A stretch of 46,410 nt of DNA from Treponema sp. (GTDB lineage Bacteria > Spirochaetota > Spirochaetia > Treponematales > Treponemataceae). This document shows, piece by piece, positions 7,591 through 17,022 of this stretch (position 1 is the first letter of the stretch; every line of letters begins with the position of its first letter). The stretch is from NCBI GenBank assembly GCA_018385415.1, contig JAHAZA010000109.1, positions 1-46,410 on the forward strand, written 5' to 3'. Made by a program: the position numbers and the translations under genes. The notes under the pieces were generated by a model that ran no database searches, had not been told where the DNA came from, and saw nothing but the letters and a program-made list of their open reading frames with translations.

Positions 7591-9711
7591 TTATTTTTGA
7601 ATATCCAGTGCAACCAGCTGTAAAGTTTCCATACCATTAAAGACATTCCGTTCAACGTTGTAGACAAGGTTTATGTTATCTCCCACATTAAACTCACTAT
7701 TTATTTTATCGGCAGCTCCCCAGAACATTACAGGAATTTTATGTTCACCTGAATCAAGGTTTAGCTTCAAGTGCTGTTTTTCAGTTTTACCTACAACCTG
7801 ATATCCGATGATTTTAAGATTCTTTGACATGAATGTTAAGGTAGAATTGTTTTCACCATAAGGTTCAAATAAATCTACAATTTTAAATAAATCATGATTA
7901 ATGTAGGAAGCAGGAAGCTCAGCATCAATAATAATATCATTGTCATTTTCATCCTGGAGATTGATGGAAAGAGCTGCTTTCTCAATCTGTTTCTGAAGTT
8001 CATGTAAATTGCTGACTGGGAGACTAAAGCCTGCAGCTTTTGAGTGACCTCCATAGTTTGAAAAAAGTTCAGCGAACTGAGAGAGAAATTGAGTGCATTC
8101 AAGTCCACGACAGCTTCGCATGGAACCGATGGCTGTCTGATCGTCAATGCAGGTTATAGTGATTGATGGAACATGATATTTCTGGGTAAGCTTTGAAGAA
8201 ATTAAACCAATTACACCTCTGTGTATACTTTTTTCTACAACCAGACATATTTTCGAGAGTTTTTCATAGCTTATCTGGGCATTATAACTTGTAAGTTCAG
8301 TTGCGATACTGACAAGTGATTTTCGTTCGGTATTAAGACCGATAATCTTATCTGCAATTTCATTACGTTTTGAAGGCTCTTCTTCAAGTAGAATCTGAAT
8401 TGAAAGTTCCGGCTGACCCAGGCGTCCTGTAGCGTTGATTGCAGGAATCAATGTCCAGGATAGATCTGTGGCTGTGATTCGTTTATTCAAAAGGTTCAGA
8501 CGACTTAAAAGTTCTAGAAGACCTCGTCGGGCTTTTCCGCTGTTAATAATCTTAAGGGCATAGTTTACAAATATGCGGTTTTCATTCTGAAGGGGCATAA
8601 CATCAGCAAGGGCTGCAAGACCTACCAGCTGAAGTTCCTGCTGTTCGTGAGCAGCAAAGGCTTTGTTTGCGATTTGCTGAAAATATGTAATGTAGATATT
8701 TACAAAGCCGTCTAAAAGTGAAGACTGGTTTTCATTGTAGCGGGCAATCTTTGATTTTTCGTTAAGCTGGTCAAGGGTAAGGTTTGCAACTGGTGGAATT
8801 ATTTTTGCAATTTCAGGTCGTAGCTCAAATGTATTAAATTCAACTGCGGTGCCAAAAATTTCTTTTAAGGCTTTTTTAGTTTCTTTGTCATCCCACGTAA
8901 AAATTGACTGACCTTTAAGAAATTCGACAAGCTTTGTGTCACTTATTCTAAGACCATCTGTAATATTATCAATGGTAATATTGTCTACAACCAGATTGTT
9001 GTAAAGTTTGACACAATCAATTCTGTAACCGTCTTCAGTATTACAGGCATTTAAAAGACAGATTTCTTCTTTGTAGTAATCCAGGCTTGCATAGCGAAGA
9101 GCCTGGATAAGTTTAAAGGCAACTGCACAGCCTGAAATATCATGAAAAGGATATCCGGAATCGGAAACCTTTGGATTTATAATAATGCAGTTTTCGGGAA
9201 GTTGTTCCGGCGGATTGTGGTGATCAGTTACGATTACATCAATTCCAAGTTCAGTAGCATGAGCGATTTCCGGGCCATTTGCAATTCCACAGTCAACAGT
9301 AATAATAAGAGTACCATAGTTTGCTGCAAACTCATCGATTGTCTCAATGTTCATTCCGTAAGCTTCATCACCTAATGGAACTTTGAAAGTAATATCAATA
9401 CCGATTGATTTTAAGTATTCATACAAAATTGTGGTACTGGTAATTCCGTCAACATCACGGTCACCAAAAATTAAAACTTTTTCGCCTTCATCTTTTGCGT
9501 CAAGAATTCGGTCTACAGCATCTTCCATCTGATTAAACAGAAAAGGATTGTGTAAAAAACGAAGGTCGTCTTCAAGGTAGAAAAGAATGTCATTACCTTT
9601 AGTAATTTCACGGCGGGCAAAAATGCTTGCGGTTAAAGAATCGATTCCATATTTTTGACAAAGTTCCTTAACTTGATCTTTTGTTATATCTTTTTTTATC
9701 CAGTTTTTCAT
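7591..9711 (-). CDS. recJ: Single-stranded-DNA-specific exonuclease RecJ
   Basis: 5'-3' exonuclease on single-stranded DNA used in recombinational and mismatch repair. The protein has 706 residues and carries DHH phosphoesterase motifs: IFGDRDVDGITST near residue 80, a VDCG motif, VTDHHNPP near 160, and the DHHA1 region with GGHSKAAGFSL. Compared with E. coli RecJ (about 577) it is longer: there is an insertion between roughly residues 210 and 340, between the DHH domain's parts, as seen in several spirochaete and clostridial relatives. It overlaps recO by four bases (ATGA), so translation of the two is probably coupled. The two act in the same recombination pathway. Confidence 0.95.
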   Translation of the reverse strand: MKNWIKKDITKDQVKELCQKYGIDSLTASIFARREITKGNDILFYLEDDLRFLHNPFLFNQMEDAVDRILDAKDEGEKVLIFGDRDVDGITSTTILYEYLKSIGIDITFKVPLGDEAYGMNIETIDEFAANYGTLIITVDCGIANGPEIAHATELGIDVIVTDHHNPPEQLPENCIIINPKVSDSGYPFHDISGCAVAFKLIQALRYASLDYYKEEICLLNACNTEDGYRIDCVKLYNNLVVDNITIDNITDGLRISDTKLVEFLKGQSIFTWDDKETKKALKEIFGTAVEFNTFELRPEIAKIIPPVANLTLDQLNEKSKIARYNENQSSLLDGFVNIYITYFQQIANKAFAAHEQQELQLVGLAALADVMPLQNENRIFVNYALKIINSGKARRGLLELLSRLNLLNKRITATDLSWTLIPAINATGRLGQPELSIQILLEEEPSKRNEIADKIIGLNTERKSLVSIATELTSYNAQISYEKLSKICLVVEKSIHRGVIGLISSKLTQKYHVPSITITCIDDQTAIGSMRSCRGLECTQFLSQFAELFSNYGGHSKAAGFSLPVSNLHELQKQIEKAALSINLQDENDNDIIIDAELPASYINHDLFKIVDLFEPYGENNSTLTFMSKNLKIIGYQVVGKTEKQHLKLNLDSGEHKIPVMFWGAADKINSEFNVGDNINLVYNVERNVFNGMETLQLVALDIQK

Positions 9712-10508
9712 AATATACCAATACCTGAGTGGAGGGTCTTGATTTTTGTTCCCACGCTGCTTTCTATGAGGGAATATACGAAGCCTTTAAGGTTTTCGAT
9801 TTCTTCCTTTGAAAGTTTCATGTTTCGGGAAACTGAAGGTTCACATACAGAAGTCGCTTGAAGATAAACGACTGATCTTGAAGAAAGTTCTGAAAACATT
9901 AATCCTTCAGGATTGTCGAAAGAAGAGCTGTAACAGTCTGAACATACAAACCCGTTTTCGGAATGTGAATAATTTGCCCCACCTGTTCTATATTGTAGTG
10001 TATTTTGACCAAAAGTTCCACTAAAAAAAGGTTTATGACAGCGCTGACAAATAGAAGTATCCGGCTGGACTCCTAAAAGACCGATGTAACGCCAGAGAAA
10101 TCTTATAAGACCTGATTGTCCATGTTCTTCATCAAGAAGATCAAGACCGTCAATAAAACCATTTAGCATAATAAAACACTCTTCTGAAGAGCCAGCACAT
10201 TTTGTAGAAATTACAACTTCAACAGCAAGGGTTGCAGCCCATGTTTTAAAAAGACTTTCCCGAAACGTAAGGTGATATTTCTTTACGTCAAAGTCTGTGA
10301 TTTTTGAGGAATGTTTAACTTCGTCATTGTAAAGATAAAGATTTCCGTAATTGAAAGGACTTACAAGGGAACGAAGCTTGCTTTTAGGACCACCATAAAG
10401 GACGCTTGTTAGAATACCTTCATCTTTGGTTAAGTAAGAGACAATGCGGTTATTTTCCCCTGTGTTTCTGACCGATAGAATTAATGCCTCTTTTTGAAAA
10501 TTCCTCAT
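9708..10508 (-). CDS. recO: DNA repair protein RecO
   Basis: Binds single-stranded DNA and SSB and, with RecR, loads RecA onto gaps. The 266-residue protein has an N-terminal OB-fold signature (EALILSVRNTGENNRIVSYLT), an all-helical middle, and a zinc site made of CQRCH and CSDC pairs. I chose ATG 10508 because the RecO family usually begins a few residues before the EALIL strand. An ATG at 10544 would add 12 residues, but it lies in the rpoZ promoter spacer. Neither has a clear Shine-Dalgarno, so the start is uncertain. The stop overlaps the recJ start. Confidence 0.9.
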   Translation of the reverse strand: MRNFQKEALILSVRNTGENNRIVSYLTKDEGILTSVLYGGPKSKLRSLVSPFNYGNLYLYNDEVKHSSKITDFDVKKYHLTFRESLFKTWAATLAVEVVISTKCAGSSEECFIMLNGFIDGLDLLDEEHGQSGLIRFLWRYIGLLGVQPDTSICQRCHKPFFSGTFGQNTLQYRTGGANYSHSENGFVCSDCYSSSFDNPEGLMFSELSSRSVVYLQATSVCEPSVSRNMKLSKEEIENLKGFVYSLIESSVGTKIKTLHSGIGIL

Positions 10509-10537
10509 ATATATATCATATATTCTTTTTGAAAAAA

Positions 10538-10566
10538 TTGACATTAATTTTTCAATAATATATAAT
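10538..10566 (+). promoter_or_regulatory. Perfect consensus sigma-70 promoter of rpoZ
   Basis: TTGACA (10538-10543), exactly 17 bases, TATAAT (10561-10566). Both boxes match the consensus fully. It drives rpoZ and probably miaA, and lies just upstream of, or inside, the 5' end of recO on the other strand. Confidence 0.9.
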
Positions 10567-10602
10567 AATTTTAATAAATTTCATTAAATTCGGGAGTCAA
10601 TA

Positions 10603-10797
10603 ATGATTTTTCCACTTGAACAGCTCGTTCAGTTTTCAGACAATGCTTACGAAATTACAGTTGCAGCAATCCGTCGCGCTTATCAGATGTCTATGGTAAA
10701 AGATCCACAGATTGAACAGAATGAAGATAAGGTTGTTTCTCTTGCAGCAAATCAGTTATTCAATAACAAAGTAACATACCGTATCGAAGAAAAATAA
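10603..10797 (+). CDS. rpoZ: RNA polymerase omega subunit
   Basis: Small subunit that helps fold and hold the beta' subunit. The 64-residue protein contains DNAYEITVAAIRRAYQM, matching the conserved omega helix (NRYELVLVAARRARQL in other bacteria), and KVVSLAANQLFNNKVTYR, matching the second conserved block. It is somewhat shorter than E. coli omega (91) because the C-terminal tail is missing, as is usual outside proteobacteria. A CGGGAG ribosome site precedes the ATG. It sits under a perfect consensus promoter and only six bases before miaA. Confidence 0.88.
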   Translation: MIFPLEQLVQFSDNAYEITVAAIRRAYQMSMVKDPQIEQNEDKVVSLAANQLFNNKVTYRIEEK

Positions 10798-10803
10798 TAT
10801 AAC

Positions 10804-11754
10804 TTGAAAAAAATTCCAGTAATCGTTATTTTTGCTCCAACGGCAACAGGAAAGACTGCGCTGACAGAAAAATTATTCGGTCAGGGTAGTCTTTTTTTTA
10901 AAGATAGGGCAGAAATAATCAGTGCAGATTCAATGGCTGTCTACAAAGATATGAACATTGGAACTGCAAAGCCAGATTTAAAATTGCAGAATCAGATTCC
11001 TCACCACATGATTGATATGGTCAGTCCCGACGTTCAGTTTGATGTAAGTGAATTTGTTGAAAAGGCAGATATTGCCTGTAAAGAAATTTATGAAAGAAAT
11101 AAAATTCCTGTAGTTGCAGGAGGAACTGGTTTTTACATCCGTAATTTTTTACTTGGATTACCTCAGACTCCTGAAAGCGATTCTAAAATCCGCCACCAGT
11201 TAAAAGCAGAAGCAAAAGAAAGGGGGCTTGATTTTATGTATCAGAAATTAAAGACCGTAGATGAAAAGAGTGCAGAAAAAATTAATCCAAATGATGAATA
11301 CCGCATTCTTCGAGCTCTTGAAGTTTTCTATCTTACAGGAAAGCCCAGATCAAGTTTTGAACTTTCTTCAAAGCTTCGGGAACAGTATGATTTTTTTACA
11401 ATCATTCTCCAGCGTGATCGGGAGGAATTATACAAACGCATTGATATGCGGGTTGATATGATGTTTGATGAAGGACTTGAAAAGGAAGTGCAGTCTTTGA
11501 TTGAAAAAGGTTATAGAAAAGAAATGCCTGGTATGCAGGCTATTGGCTATCGGGAATTTTTTATGAACCTTGAAACTATTGAAGAAGTCAAAGAAAAAAT
11601 CAAAACTGATTCACATAAATATGCAAAGAAACAGTACCTGTTCATGAAAGGAATTCCTGAAGCCCGCTTTTACAGAATCAATGATGAAAATTACGAAAGT
11701 GTAACGGACATAATCAAAAATGATTTAGTTCAATGGTGTAAGTTAATTTATTAG
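10804..11754 (+). CDS. miaA: tRNA dimethylallyltransferase
   Basis: Adds a dimethylallyl group to A37 beside the anticodon of tRNAs that read U-starting codons. The protein has 316 residues, normal for MiaA. The P-loop APTATGKTALTEK spans residues 10-22. ISADSMAVYKDMNIGTAKP, VAGGTGFYIRNFL, and MPGMQAIGYREF near the C-terminus are family signatures. TTG at 10804 is taken as start: it is six bases after rpoZ and gives the correct N-terminal strand (KKIPVIVIFAPTATGKT); no earlier start fits. It shares the rpoZ promoter. The window's tRNA-Tyr(GTA) is a typical substrate. Confidence 0.95.
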   Translation: MKKIPVIVIFAPTATGKTALTEKLFGQGSLFFKDRAEIISADSMAVYKDMNIGTAKPDLKLQNQIPHHMIDMVSPDVQFDVSEFVEKADIACKEIYERNKIPVVAGGTGFYIRNFLLGLPQTPESDSKIRHQLKAEAKERGLDFMYQKLKTVDEKSAEKINPNDEYRILRALEVFYLTGKPRSSFELSSKLREQYDFFTIILQRDREELYKRIDMRVDMMFDEGLEKEVQSLIEKGYRKEMPGMQAIGYREFFMNLETIEEVKEKIKTDSHKYAKKQYLFMKGIPEARFYRINDENYESVTDIIKNDLVQWCKLIY

Positions 11755-11818
11755 AATTGCCAGCCTGCTGTCAGTTGTGGAAACTATTGTTCCCTATTGC
11801 AGTACAAGCTTCGTAGGA

Positions 11819-11884
11819 TTGTCATTGCGATTGCTTCAGGAAAGTCTTTAATAACAAACTATTCATACACAATCACAATGACAA
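11819..11884. repeat. Imperfect inverted repeat between miaA and thrC
   Basis: Arms TTGTCATTGCGATTG (11819-11833) and CAATCACAATGACAA (11870-11884) are inverted copies with one mismatch (14 of 15), separated by 36 bases. They lie between two convergent genes, so the structure could end transcription from both sides, but it has no T-run. The GTCATTGCGA core resembles dispersed palindromic elements found in many bacterial genomes; whether it is repeated here cannot be tested from this window. Confidence 0.55.
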
Positions 11885-11893
11885 GCTGAAAAA

Positions 11894-13306
11894 TTATAAT
11901 GTAGCCATCAACCAGTCTTTAAACTTGTTGTAGTCATTTTCCATTGGAATAGCCTGGTCAGGAAGATTCATAATTTTCTGAAGTCTTTCTGGAATTACAG
12001 GATCTTTTCCAATTGCCTGTTTTACTGTTGCACCGAATTTTGCAGGGTCTGCAGTTTCAAGAAGAATACCAACCGCATTCTTGTTGATAATTTCCTTTGC
12101 CCATGAAGGAACATTTGAAGTAAGTCCAGGTTTTGTAAAATCGTTTTTAGCACCTTTTACAAGAGCTTCCATTCCACCGTTACGGATTTCGTCCCATGCC
12201 TTCCATGCAATAGCTCCGTGTGGATCAATTACATAGCCTGTCTTTTTGTGACATTCCTGAATACCGTTGATGATTCCGTCATTGTCTGTCCAATAAGAAG
12301 CAAACATGCTGCGTACTTCATCAAGTGAATACATTGCTGCAATTCTTTCGTAGTTGCTTGGTGCTCCTACATCCATTGCGTTTGCATATGTTTCTACAGA
12401 TGGACGAGCTTCGTATTTTCCTGTAGCGATCCAGTCTGGAATTGTTCTGTTTGAGTTTGTTGCTGCAACAAATCCTGCAATTGGGGCACCCATTTTTTGT
12501 GCAATAAGACCAGATGTAAGGTTACCGAAGTTTCCTGATGGAACAGTCATGATGATTGCAGGATCCTGCATTTTATTTGAAACAGGAGCTTTTGCCTTTG
12601 CAAGGAGAGAAGCATACATGTAGTAGAATCCCTGTGGAAGAAGGCGAGAGATGTTGATTGAGTTTGCAGAAGAAAGACGGAATTTGCTTCTGAGTTCGTT
12701 GTCAACAAATGCTGTTTTTACAAGTTTCTGACAGTCGTCGAAAGTTCCTTTTACTTTAAGAGCACGAACGTTTCCTGTAAATGTAGAAAGCTGTTTTTCC
12801 TGCAGTGGAGAAATCTTTCCTTCTGGATAAAGAATTGTTACATCAATGCCAGGAACGTTGTGGAAAGCGCTTCCTACAGCAGATCCTGTATCACCTGAAG
12901 TTGCAACGAGAATGTGAAGGTTATCCTTATTTTCTCTGTTGAAATATGACATAACGCGGGCCATGAAGCGTGCACCAAAGTCTTTGAACGCACAAGTTGG
13001 TCCATGGAACAATTCGAGAACATATGTTGAAGGATCAATCTGATTCAATTTTGAAATAAATGGATATGCATCCTGGATGATTGCATCGAGATCTTCGTCA
13101 GGAATTTCTCCGGCACAGTAAGGTTTTGCCATTTCAAGAGCAACTGTTCTGAACGATGGTTCTATTTTACTCTGTAAAATACTTTCTGGCATTCTTGGAA
13201 ATTCAACAGGAATATAAAGTCCACCTGTTTTAGAATTCATACCATTGATTACTGCAGTCTTGAAATCTACTTTTACTGAACTATCTCTTGTGTCTGTGTA
13301 AATCAT
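11894..13306 (-). CDS. thrC: Threonine synthase
   Basis: Pyridoxal-phosphate enzyme that turns O-phosphohomoserine into threonine. The protein has 470 residues, the longer bacterial/fungal type. The PLP lysine is Lys108 in GPTCAFKDFGARF, a ThrC signature. VATSGDTGSAV near residue 135 and MTVPSGNFGNLTSG near 255 bind the cofactor phosphate. AAGGATTATTAAT before the ATG is a good ribosome site. It follows the lipoprotein gene on the same strand with 30 bases between, so they are probably co-transcribed, though no functional link is apparent. It converges on miaA. Confidence 0.96.
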   Translation of the reverse strand: MIYTDTRDSSVKVDFKTAVINGMNSKTGGLYIPVEFPRMPESILQSKIEPSFRTVALEMAKPYCAGEIPDEDLDAIIQDAYPFISKLNQIDPSTYVLELFHGPTCAFKDFGARFMARVMSYFNRENKDNLHILVATSGDTGSAVGSAFHNVPGIDVTILYPEGKISPLQEKQLSTFTGNVRALKVKGTFDDCQKLVKTAFVDNELRSKFRLSSANSINISRLLPQGFYYMYASLLAKAKAPVSNKMQDPAIIMTVPSGNFGNLTSGLIAQKMGAPIAGFVAATNSNRTIPDWIATGKYEARPSVETYANAMDVGAPSNYERIAAMYSLDEVRSMFASYWTDNDGIINGIQECHKKTGYVIDPHGAIAWKAWDEIRNGGMEALVKGAKNDFTKPGLTSNVPSWAKEIINKNAVGILLETADPAKFGATVKQAIGKDPVIPERLQKIMNLPDQAIPMENDYNKFKDWLMATL

Positions 13307-13336
13307 ATTAATAATCCTTATATATTTTATGTAAAA

Positions 13337-14293
13337 TTACATTGAATAAACTAAATCATTGCAAAGATCCTTTGCAAGCTGTGTCTGGCATGCTTTATAA
13401 ACAGCCCATTTATTTTTATCCACAACAGTTGATGTCTTAGTTACAGTGTAAATGTCTTTTCCTGTTGTCCAGTCAATTACAGTTACTGTTCCTGTAAGTG
13501 AAAGTGAATATCCGCCTTCAACTTCTTTAATGTCAGATGCGTATTTTACTTTTCCGTAAACGATGTACTTGTAGTAAGTTGAGCCTTGAACCATTTCTTT
13601 AGCTCTTGCATAAACTGCTGCAGAACCAGCATCGATTTGTTTATGGAAATCTGCATTCTGTGCCTGATAAGGATATCCGGCTCTCCAGAATTCTCCAACA
13701 AGATTTGATGAAGTAATACCAGAATCAACAATCATTTTTCCCTTCTGATCGTAATCAACAAGGTTTACAAGAATTGATTTCTTTACAAGAGCAAATCTTA
13801 CCCGGCAAGGAACTTCAAGAGAAACTGCTTTTGCAAGTTTCTGGTTTGTAGAACTGTTGAAAGGAATTTCTGGTGAGAAGGTAATTACTGCATTCATGCT
13901 TGTAGGGAAAGTGGAAGGTTTATAAGAAACTCTTCCGTTTTCATCAGTAACTGCTTCGATTGTTTCGTATTCAATTACTCCGTCATTTTTGCCTGTAGGA
14001 ACTTTTACTGAAAGAGTGTAGTTTGAGTATGGATTTCCATCGTTGTCTTTTACAGAAACAACAAATGGTTTTGCAAAAGGTGATCCTGCCATAGGTGCAT
14101 CAGGTGCTGAAACAAGAGTAATATTCATGTTTTCAACTTCTTTTTTGAAATTTGAAACACTTACGGCTTCAATTTTTGCATCTTCAGATTCTTTTGAAGT
14201 GGATTCAGCCTTTGTTGTTGTGCATGAAGGTAGAGCCAATAAAACTGTAGAAATAAGGATAGTTGCATTGAATAATTTATAATTTTTTAACAT
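13337..14293 (-). CDS. Putative lipoprotein with an Ig-like segment
   Basis: 318 residues. The signal sequence ends in LPSC, so Cys24 is the likely lipidated residue. Residues about 60-165 look like an invasin-type (Big_1) Ig-like domain: SVKDNDGNPYSNYTLSVKVP, then VTDENGRVSYKPS, a layout typical of that fold. The last 120 residues form an alpha/beta region (YKYIVYGKVKYA, VIDWTTGKDIYTV) that loosely resembles lipoproteins of the LpoB/FlgT type; I cannot confirm this. A good ribosome site (AAGGGGATTT) precedes the ATG, and a TATAAT on the minus strand lies at 14319-14324. The role is unknown; an envelope location is likely. Confidence 0.8.
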   Translation of the reverse strand: MLKNYKLFNATILISTVLLALPSCTTTKAESTSKESEDAKIEAVSVSNFKKEVENMNITLVSAPDAPMAGSPFAKPFVVSVKDNDGNPYSNYTLSVKVPTGKNDGVIEYETIEAVTDENGRVSYKPSTFPTSMNAVITFSPEIPFNSSTNQKLAKAVSLEVPCRVRFALVKKSILVNLVDYDQKGKMIVDSGITSSNLVGEFWRAGYPYQAQNADFHKQIDAGSAAVYARAKEMVQGSTYYKYIVYGKVKYASDIKEVEGGYSLSLTGTVTVIDWTTGKDIYTVTKTSTVVDKNKWAVYKACQTQLAKDLCNDLVYSM

Positions 14294-14424
14294 TTTTTAA
14301 AATCCCCTTTTTTACCCAATTATACTTTACTAATATTTTTATATTTTATTATATATATAGGAAATATTCAATAAAAACTGGTAAACTATTGCGTTTTTTT
14401 TGGTTTTGACTACAATCGGAAACT

Positions 14425-15582
14425 ATGAGACTTACATACGCCCAGATTAATTTAGGCAATTTTAAAAACAACATAAAAGGAATTAAATCCCTTTTTAAAC
14501 CTGAAACAAAAATATGCGTTGCCGTTAAAGCAAACGGATATGGAAACGGAGCAGTTCAATGCGCTAAAGCTGCTAAAGAGGCTGGTGCAGATTTTTTAGC
14601 CATTGCTTGTGTTAGTGAGGGCATCGAACTTCGCCAGAACGGAATAGATTTACCTTTACTTATGTTAAGTCTTTGCTGTCCGGAAGAAATTCCTGAGGTA
14701 ATTAAATATTCAATTACACCGCTGATTTTTGATAAAGAAATTATTGCTCTCTATGATGAGGAATTGGAAAAAACTGGTGCTTCTTTCAAATTTCCTGTGC
14801 ATATGGCTGTTGATACAGGGATGGGCAGAGTTGGAATAAGACCTGATGAAGCTGGAGAAATAGCTTCGGCAATTGTTGATTCAAAGCATCTTTTGCTTGG
14901 GGGTATGTGTACTCATTTTGCAGTTGCTGACAGTCTTACTGATGAGGATATTGCATATACAGAAAAACAGTATGATGCTTTTCTTACTGCAATAAAAAAT
15001 GTTGAACAGCTGGGAATTAATCCTGGTATCAGACACTGTTGTAACAGTCCTGCTGCATTAAATCATCCTGACTGGCAGCTTGATATGATCCGACCGGGAA
15101 TTATTGTTTATGGATATTATCCTGATCAGATTACAAAAGATTATCTTTTGAAAAAGGGAATCGACATTGACTTGAAACCTGTAATGTCTTTAGTGTCTGG
15201 AGTCTGTGCAATCAGGCATTTTTCTAAAGGCCAGTCTGTATCTTATGGTCACACCTGGACCGCTTCTGAAGATACTGATATTGCAATAATTCCATGTGGC
15301 TATGGTGACGGATTTTTACGACGGTTTAACGAAATTGTAAAGCCTGTTATTAATGGCTGTGCATATTCAATTCGTGGAAGAATCTGTATGGATCAATTTA
15401 TGCTTGACATTGGAAAATCCAATTCCAGTGTTAAACGTTGGGATAAAGTAATTCTTTTTGGTGATAAAAGTCAGGGAGCTTTTGTTGATGCACAGGATAT
15501 CGCTGATGCAACAAATACAATTCCTTATGAAATTATGACAGGAATTACATCGAGAGTTGAAAGAGTTTACATAGAACAATAA
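14425..15582 (+). CDS. alr: Alanine racemase
   Basis: Makes D-alanine for peptidoglycan. The protein has 385 residues. The PLP lysine is Lys35 in VAVKANGYGNG. HMAVDTGMGRVGI near residue 130 and QSVSYGHTW, which carries the catalytic tyrosine region, are family signatures. IIPCGYGDGFLRR and GRICMDQFMLDI follow. The ATG has no strong Shine-Dalgarno. A possible promoter TTGCGT (14389-14394), 16 bases, TACAAT (14411-14416) would start transcription within a few bases of the ATG, so the leader may be very short. The gene ends in a good intrinsic terminator and converges on folC. Confidence 0.96.
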   Translation: MRLTYAQINLGNFKNNIKGIKSLFKPETKICVAVKANGYGNGAVQCAKAAKEAGADFLAIACVSEGIELRQNGIDLPLLMLSLCCPEEIPEVIKYSITPLIFDKEIIALYDEELEKTGASFKFPVHMAVDTGMGRVGIRPDEAGEIASAIVDSKHLLLGGMCTHFAVADSLTDEDIAYTEKQYDAFLTAIKNVEQLGINPGIRHCCNSPAALNHPDWQLDMIRPGIIVYGYYPDQITKDYLLKKGIDIDLKPVMSLVSGVCAIRHFSKGQSVSYGHTWTASEDTDIAIIPCGYGDGFLRRFNEIVKPVINGCAYSIRGRICMDQFMLDIGKSNSSVKRWDKVILFGDKSQGAFVDAQDIADATNTIPYEIMTGITSRVERVYIEQ

Positions 15583-15589
15583 ATGCTTG

Positions 15590-15635
15590 AAAATCCTTAA
15601 AAGCTTATTTTATAAGAGTTTTGAGGATTTTTTTT
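15590..15635 (+). terminator. Intrinsic terminator of alr
   Basis: A 13-bp stem with one T-G pair: AAAATCCTTAAAA (15590-15602) and TTTTGAGGATTTT (15619-15631), with a 16-base loop, followed by a T-run to 15635. The 3' half overlaps the last codons of folC on the other strand. Confidence 0.8.
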
Positions 15636-16948
15636 ACTTCACTGGCAAGATAGAAAGAGCCGGTAATAAGCAGATTATGTTTTTCTTTGCCTGAAAGTTT
15701 TATTGCATCAGAAATTATTTTTTCATAATCATCAGAATATGTAAAATTAATTTCTGATTCCTTAAATGCCTGTATCATTTTATTAACATCTGCACTTTTT
15801 GTTGACCCGGGTTTTGTAAGCTGAACATTTTCAAAAATACCTGAAAATTGTTTTGCAATGTGATTTACATCTTTGTCTGCAGCACAGGCAAAAACAAGAT
15901 CCGCTTTGCATTCAGGAAAAAGGGAAGAAAGGGTATCAAGAGTAAGACCTATACTTTTTACAGTATGGGCTCCGTCAATTATTATACTGCATTCTGAATT
16001 TACAGGATTTTTTACAATTTCAAATCTGGCAGGCAGACTGACATTTGAAAGACCCTTTTCAATTACATCTTCTGAAATATTTTCATGAGTAAGCTTTACT
16101 GCTGCGGCTGCAAGAAAAGCATTGTATGCCTGAAAACTTCCTGTCATATGAAGATCAAAATTTAAAGGGCGTGAAAATATCTTTGAGTTGATTTTTACAT
16201 TCATTGTTTTGTTTTCTGTGTTCCAGCAATATTTAAGGTCCTGTAATAATTCATCTGCAAAGAAAATTTCAGTATGCTTTTCTTCAGCCTTTTCTTTAAA
16301 TACCTTGCGAACGGAAGGAATCTGGATTGCACTTAATACCGGAATTCCTTCTTTAATGATGCCTGCCTTTTCTGCAGCAACTTTTTCAATGGTGTCCCCA
16401 AGGAATTCTGTATGCTCTAGTTCAATTGTGTTAATTACAGAAATCTGTGGTTGAACCACATTTGTGGCATCAAGTCTTCCGCCAAGACCGACTTCAAAAA
16501 CACTTTCGTCAACCTTTGCCTGTCTGAAGCATAAAAAAGCATAGACAGTTACAAGTTCAAACCATGTAACAGCTCTGTCCTGTGGAAGTTCCTTTTTTAT
16601 CAAATTGAATTTCGAATAAAGTTCATCTGCAGCTTTTGCGTATATTTCTTCATCAAAAAAATCATTGTTTAATCTGATTCGTTCCCTGAAATCTTCAATA
16701 TGTGGAGAAGAGTAAACACCTGTTTTAAGTCCCTGTGATGTAAGAATTGATGAAATCATTGCACAAACAGATCCTTTTCCTTTAGAGCCTGCAACATGAA
16801 AACACTTTGCTGCATTCTGTGGATTATCAAAGCGTGAGCAAAGAAATTCCATTGTATCCAGCCAGAACATATTTTTTTGAGGCAGCTTTTCAAAGTTAAG
16901 GAATGAATCAACCCATTCCAGGAATTGGGATACTGTAGTTTTACGCAT
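15605..16948 (-). CDS. folC: Folylpolyglutamate synthase / dihydrofolate synthase
   Basis: Mur-ligase-type enzyme that adds glutamate to folates, and in many bacteria also makes dihydrofolate from dihydropteroate. The 447-residue protein has the ATP loop FHVAGSKGKGSVCAMISS, then VYSSPHIEDFRERIRLN, a folate-binding signature, EVGLGGRLDATNVV, EHTEFLGDTIEKVAAEKAGI and IIDGAHTVKS. ATG 16948 gives the normal N-terminus (MRKTTVSQFLEW); a GTG at 16990 would add 14 residues with no ribosome site. It is divergent from trpS and converges on alr, 22 bases away. Confidence 0.93.
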   Translation of the reverse strand: MRKTTVSQFLEWVDSFLNFEKLPQKNMFWLDTMEFLCSRFDNPQNAAKCFHVAGSKGKGSVCAMISSILTSQGLKTGVYSSPHIEDFRERIRLNNDFFDEEIYAKAADELYSKFNLIKKELPQDRAVTWFELVTVYAFLCFRQAKVDESVFEVGLGGRLDATNVVQPQISVINTIELEHTEFLGDTIEKVAAEKAGIIKEGIPVLSAIQIPSVRKVFKEKAEEKHTEIFFADELLQDLKYCWNTENKTMNVKINSKIFSRPLNFDLHMTGSFQAYNAFLAAAAVKLTHENISEDVIEKGLSNVSLPARFEIVKNPVNSECSIIIDGAHTVKSIGLTLDTLSSLFPECKADLVFACAADKDVNHIAKQFSGIFENVQLTKPGSTKSADVNKMIQAFKESEINFTYSDDYEKIISDAIKLSGKEKHNLLITGSFYLASEVKKILKTLIK

Positions 16949-17022
16949 GGTGGGAATTATAGGTGCAAAAACAATATTTGTGAATACCACTTTAGCTGTG
17001 ATTTATTGGTTTCTATCCATTA

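Noticed and set aside
14406..14411. TTGACT as the -35 box of alr
   Set aside because: It is only 13 bases before the ATG, leaving no place for a -10 upstream of the coding region.
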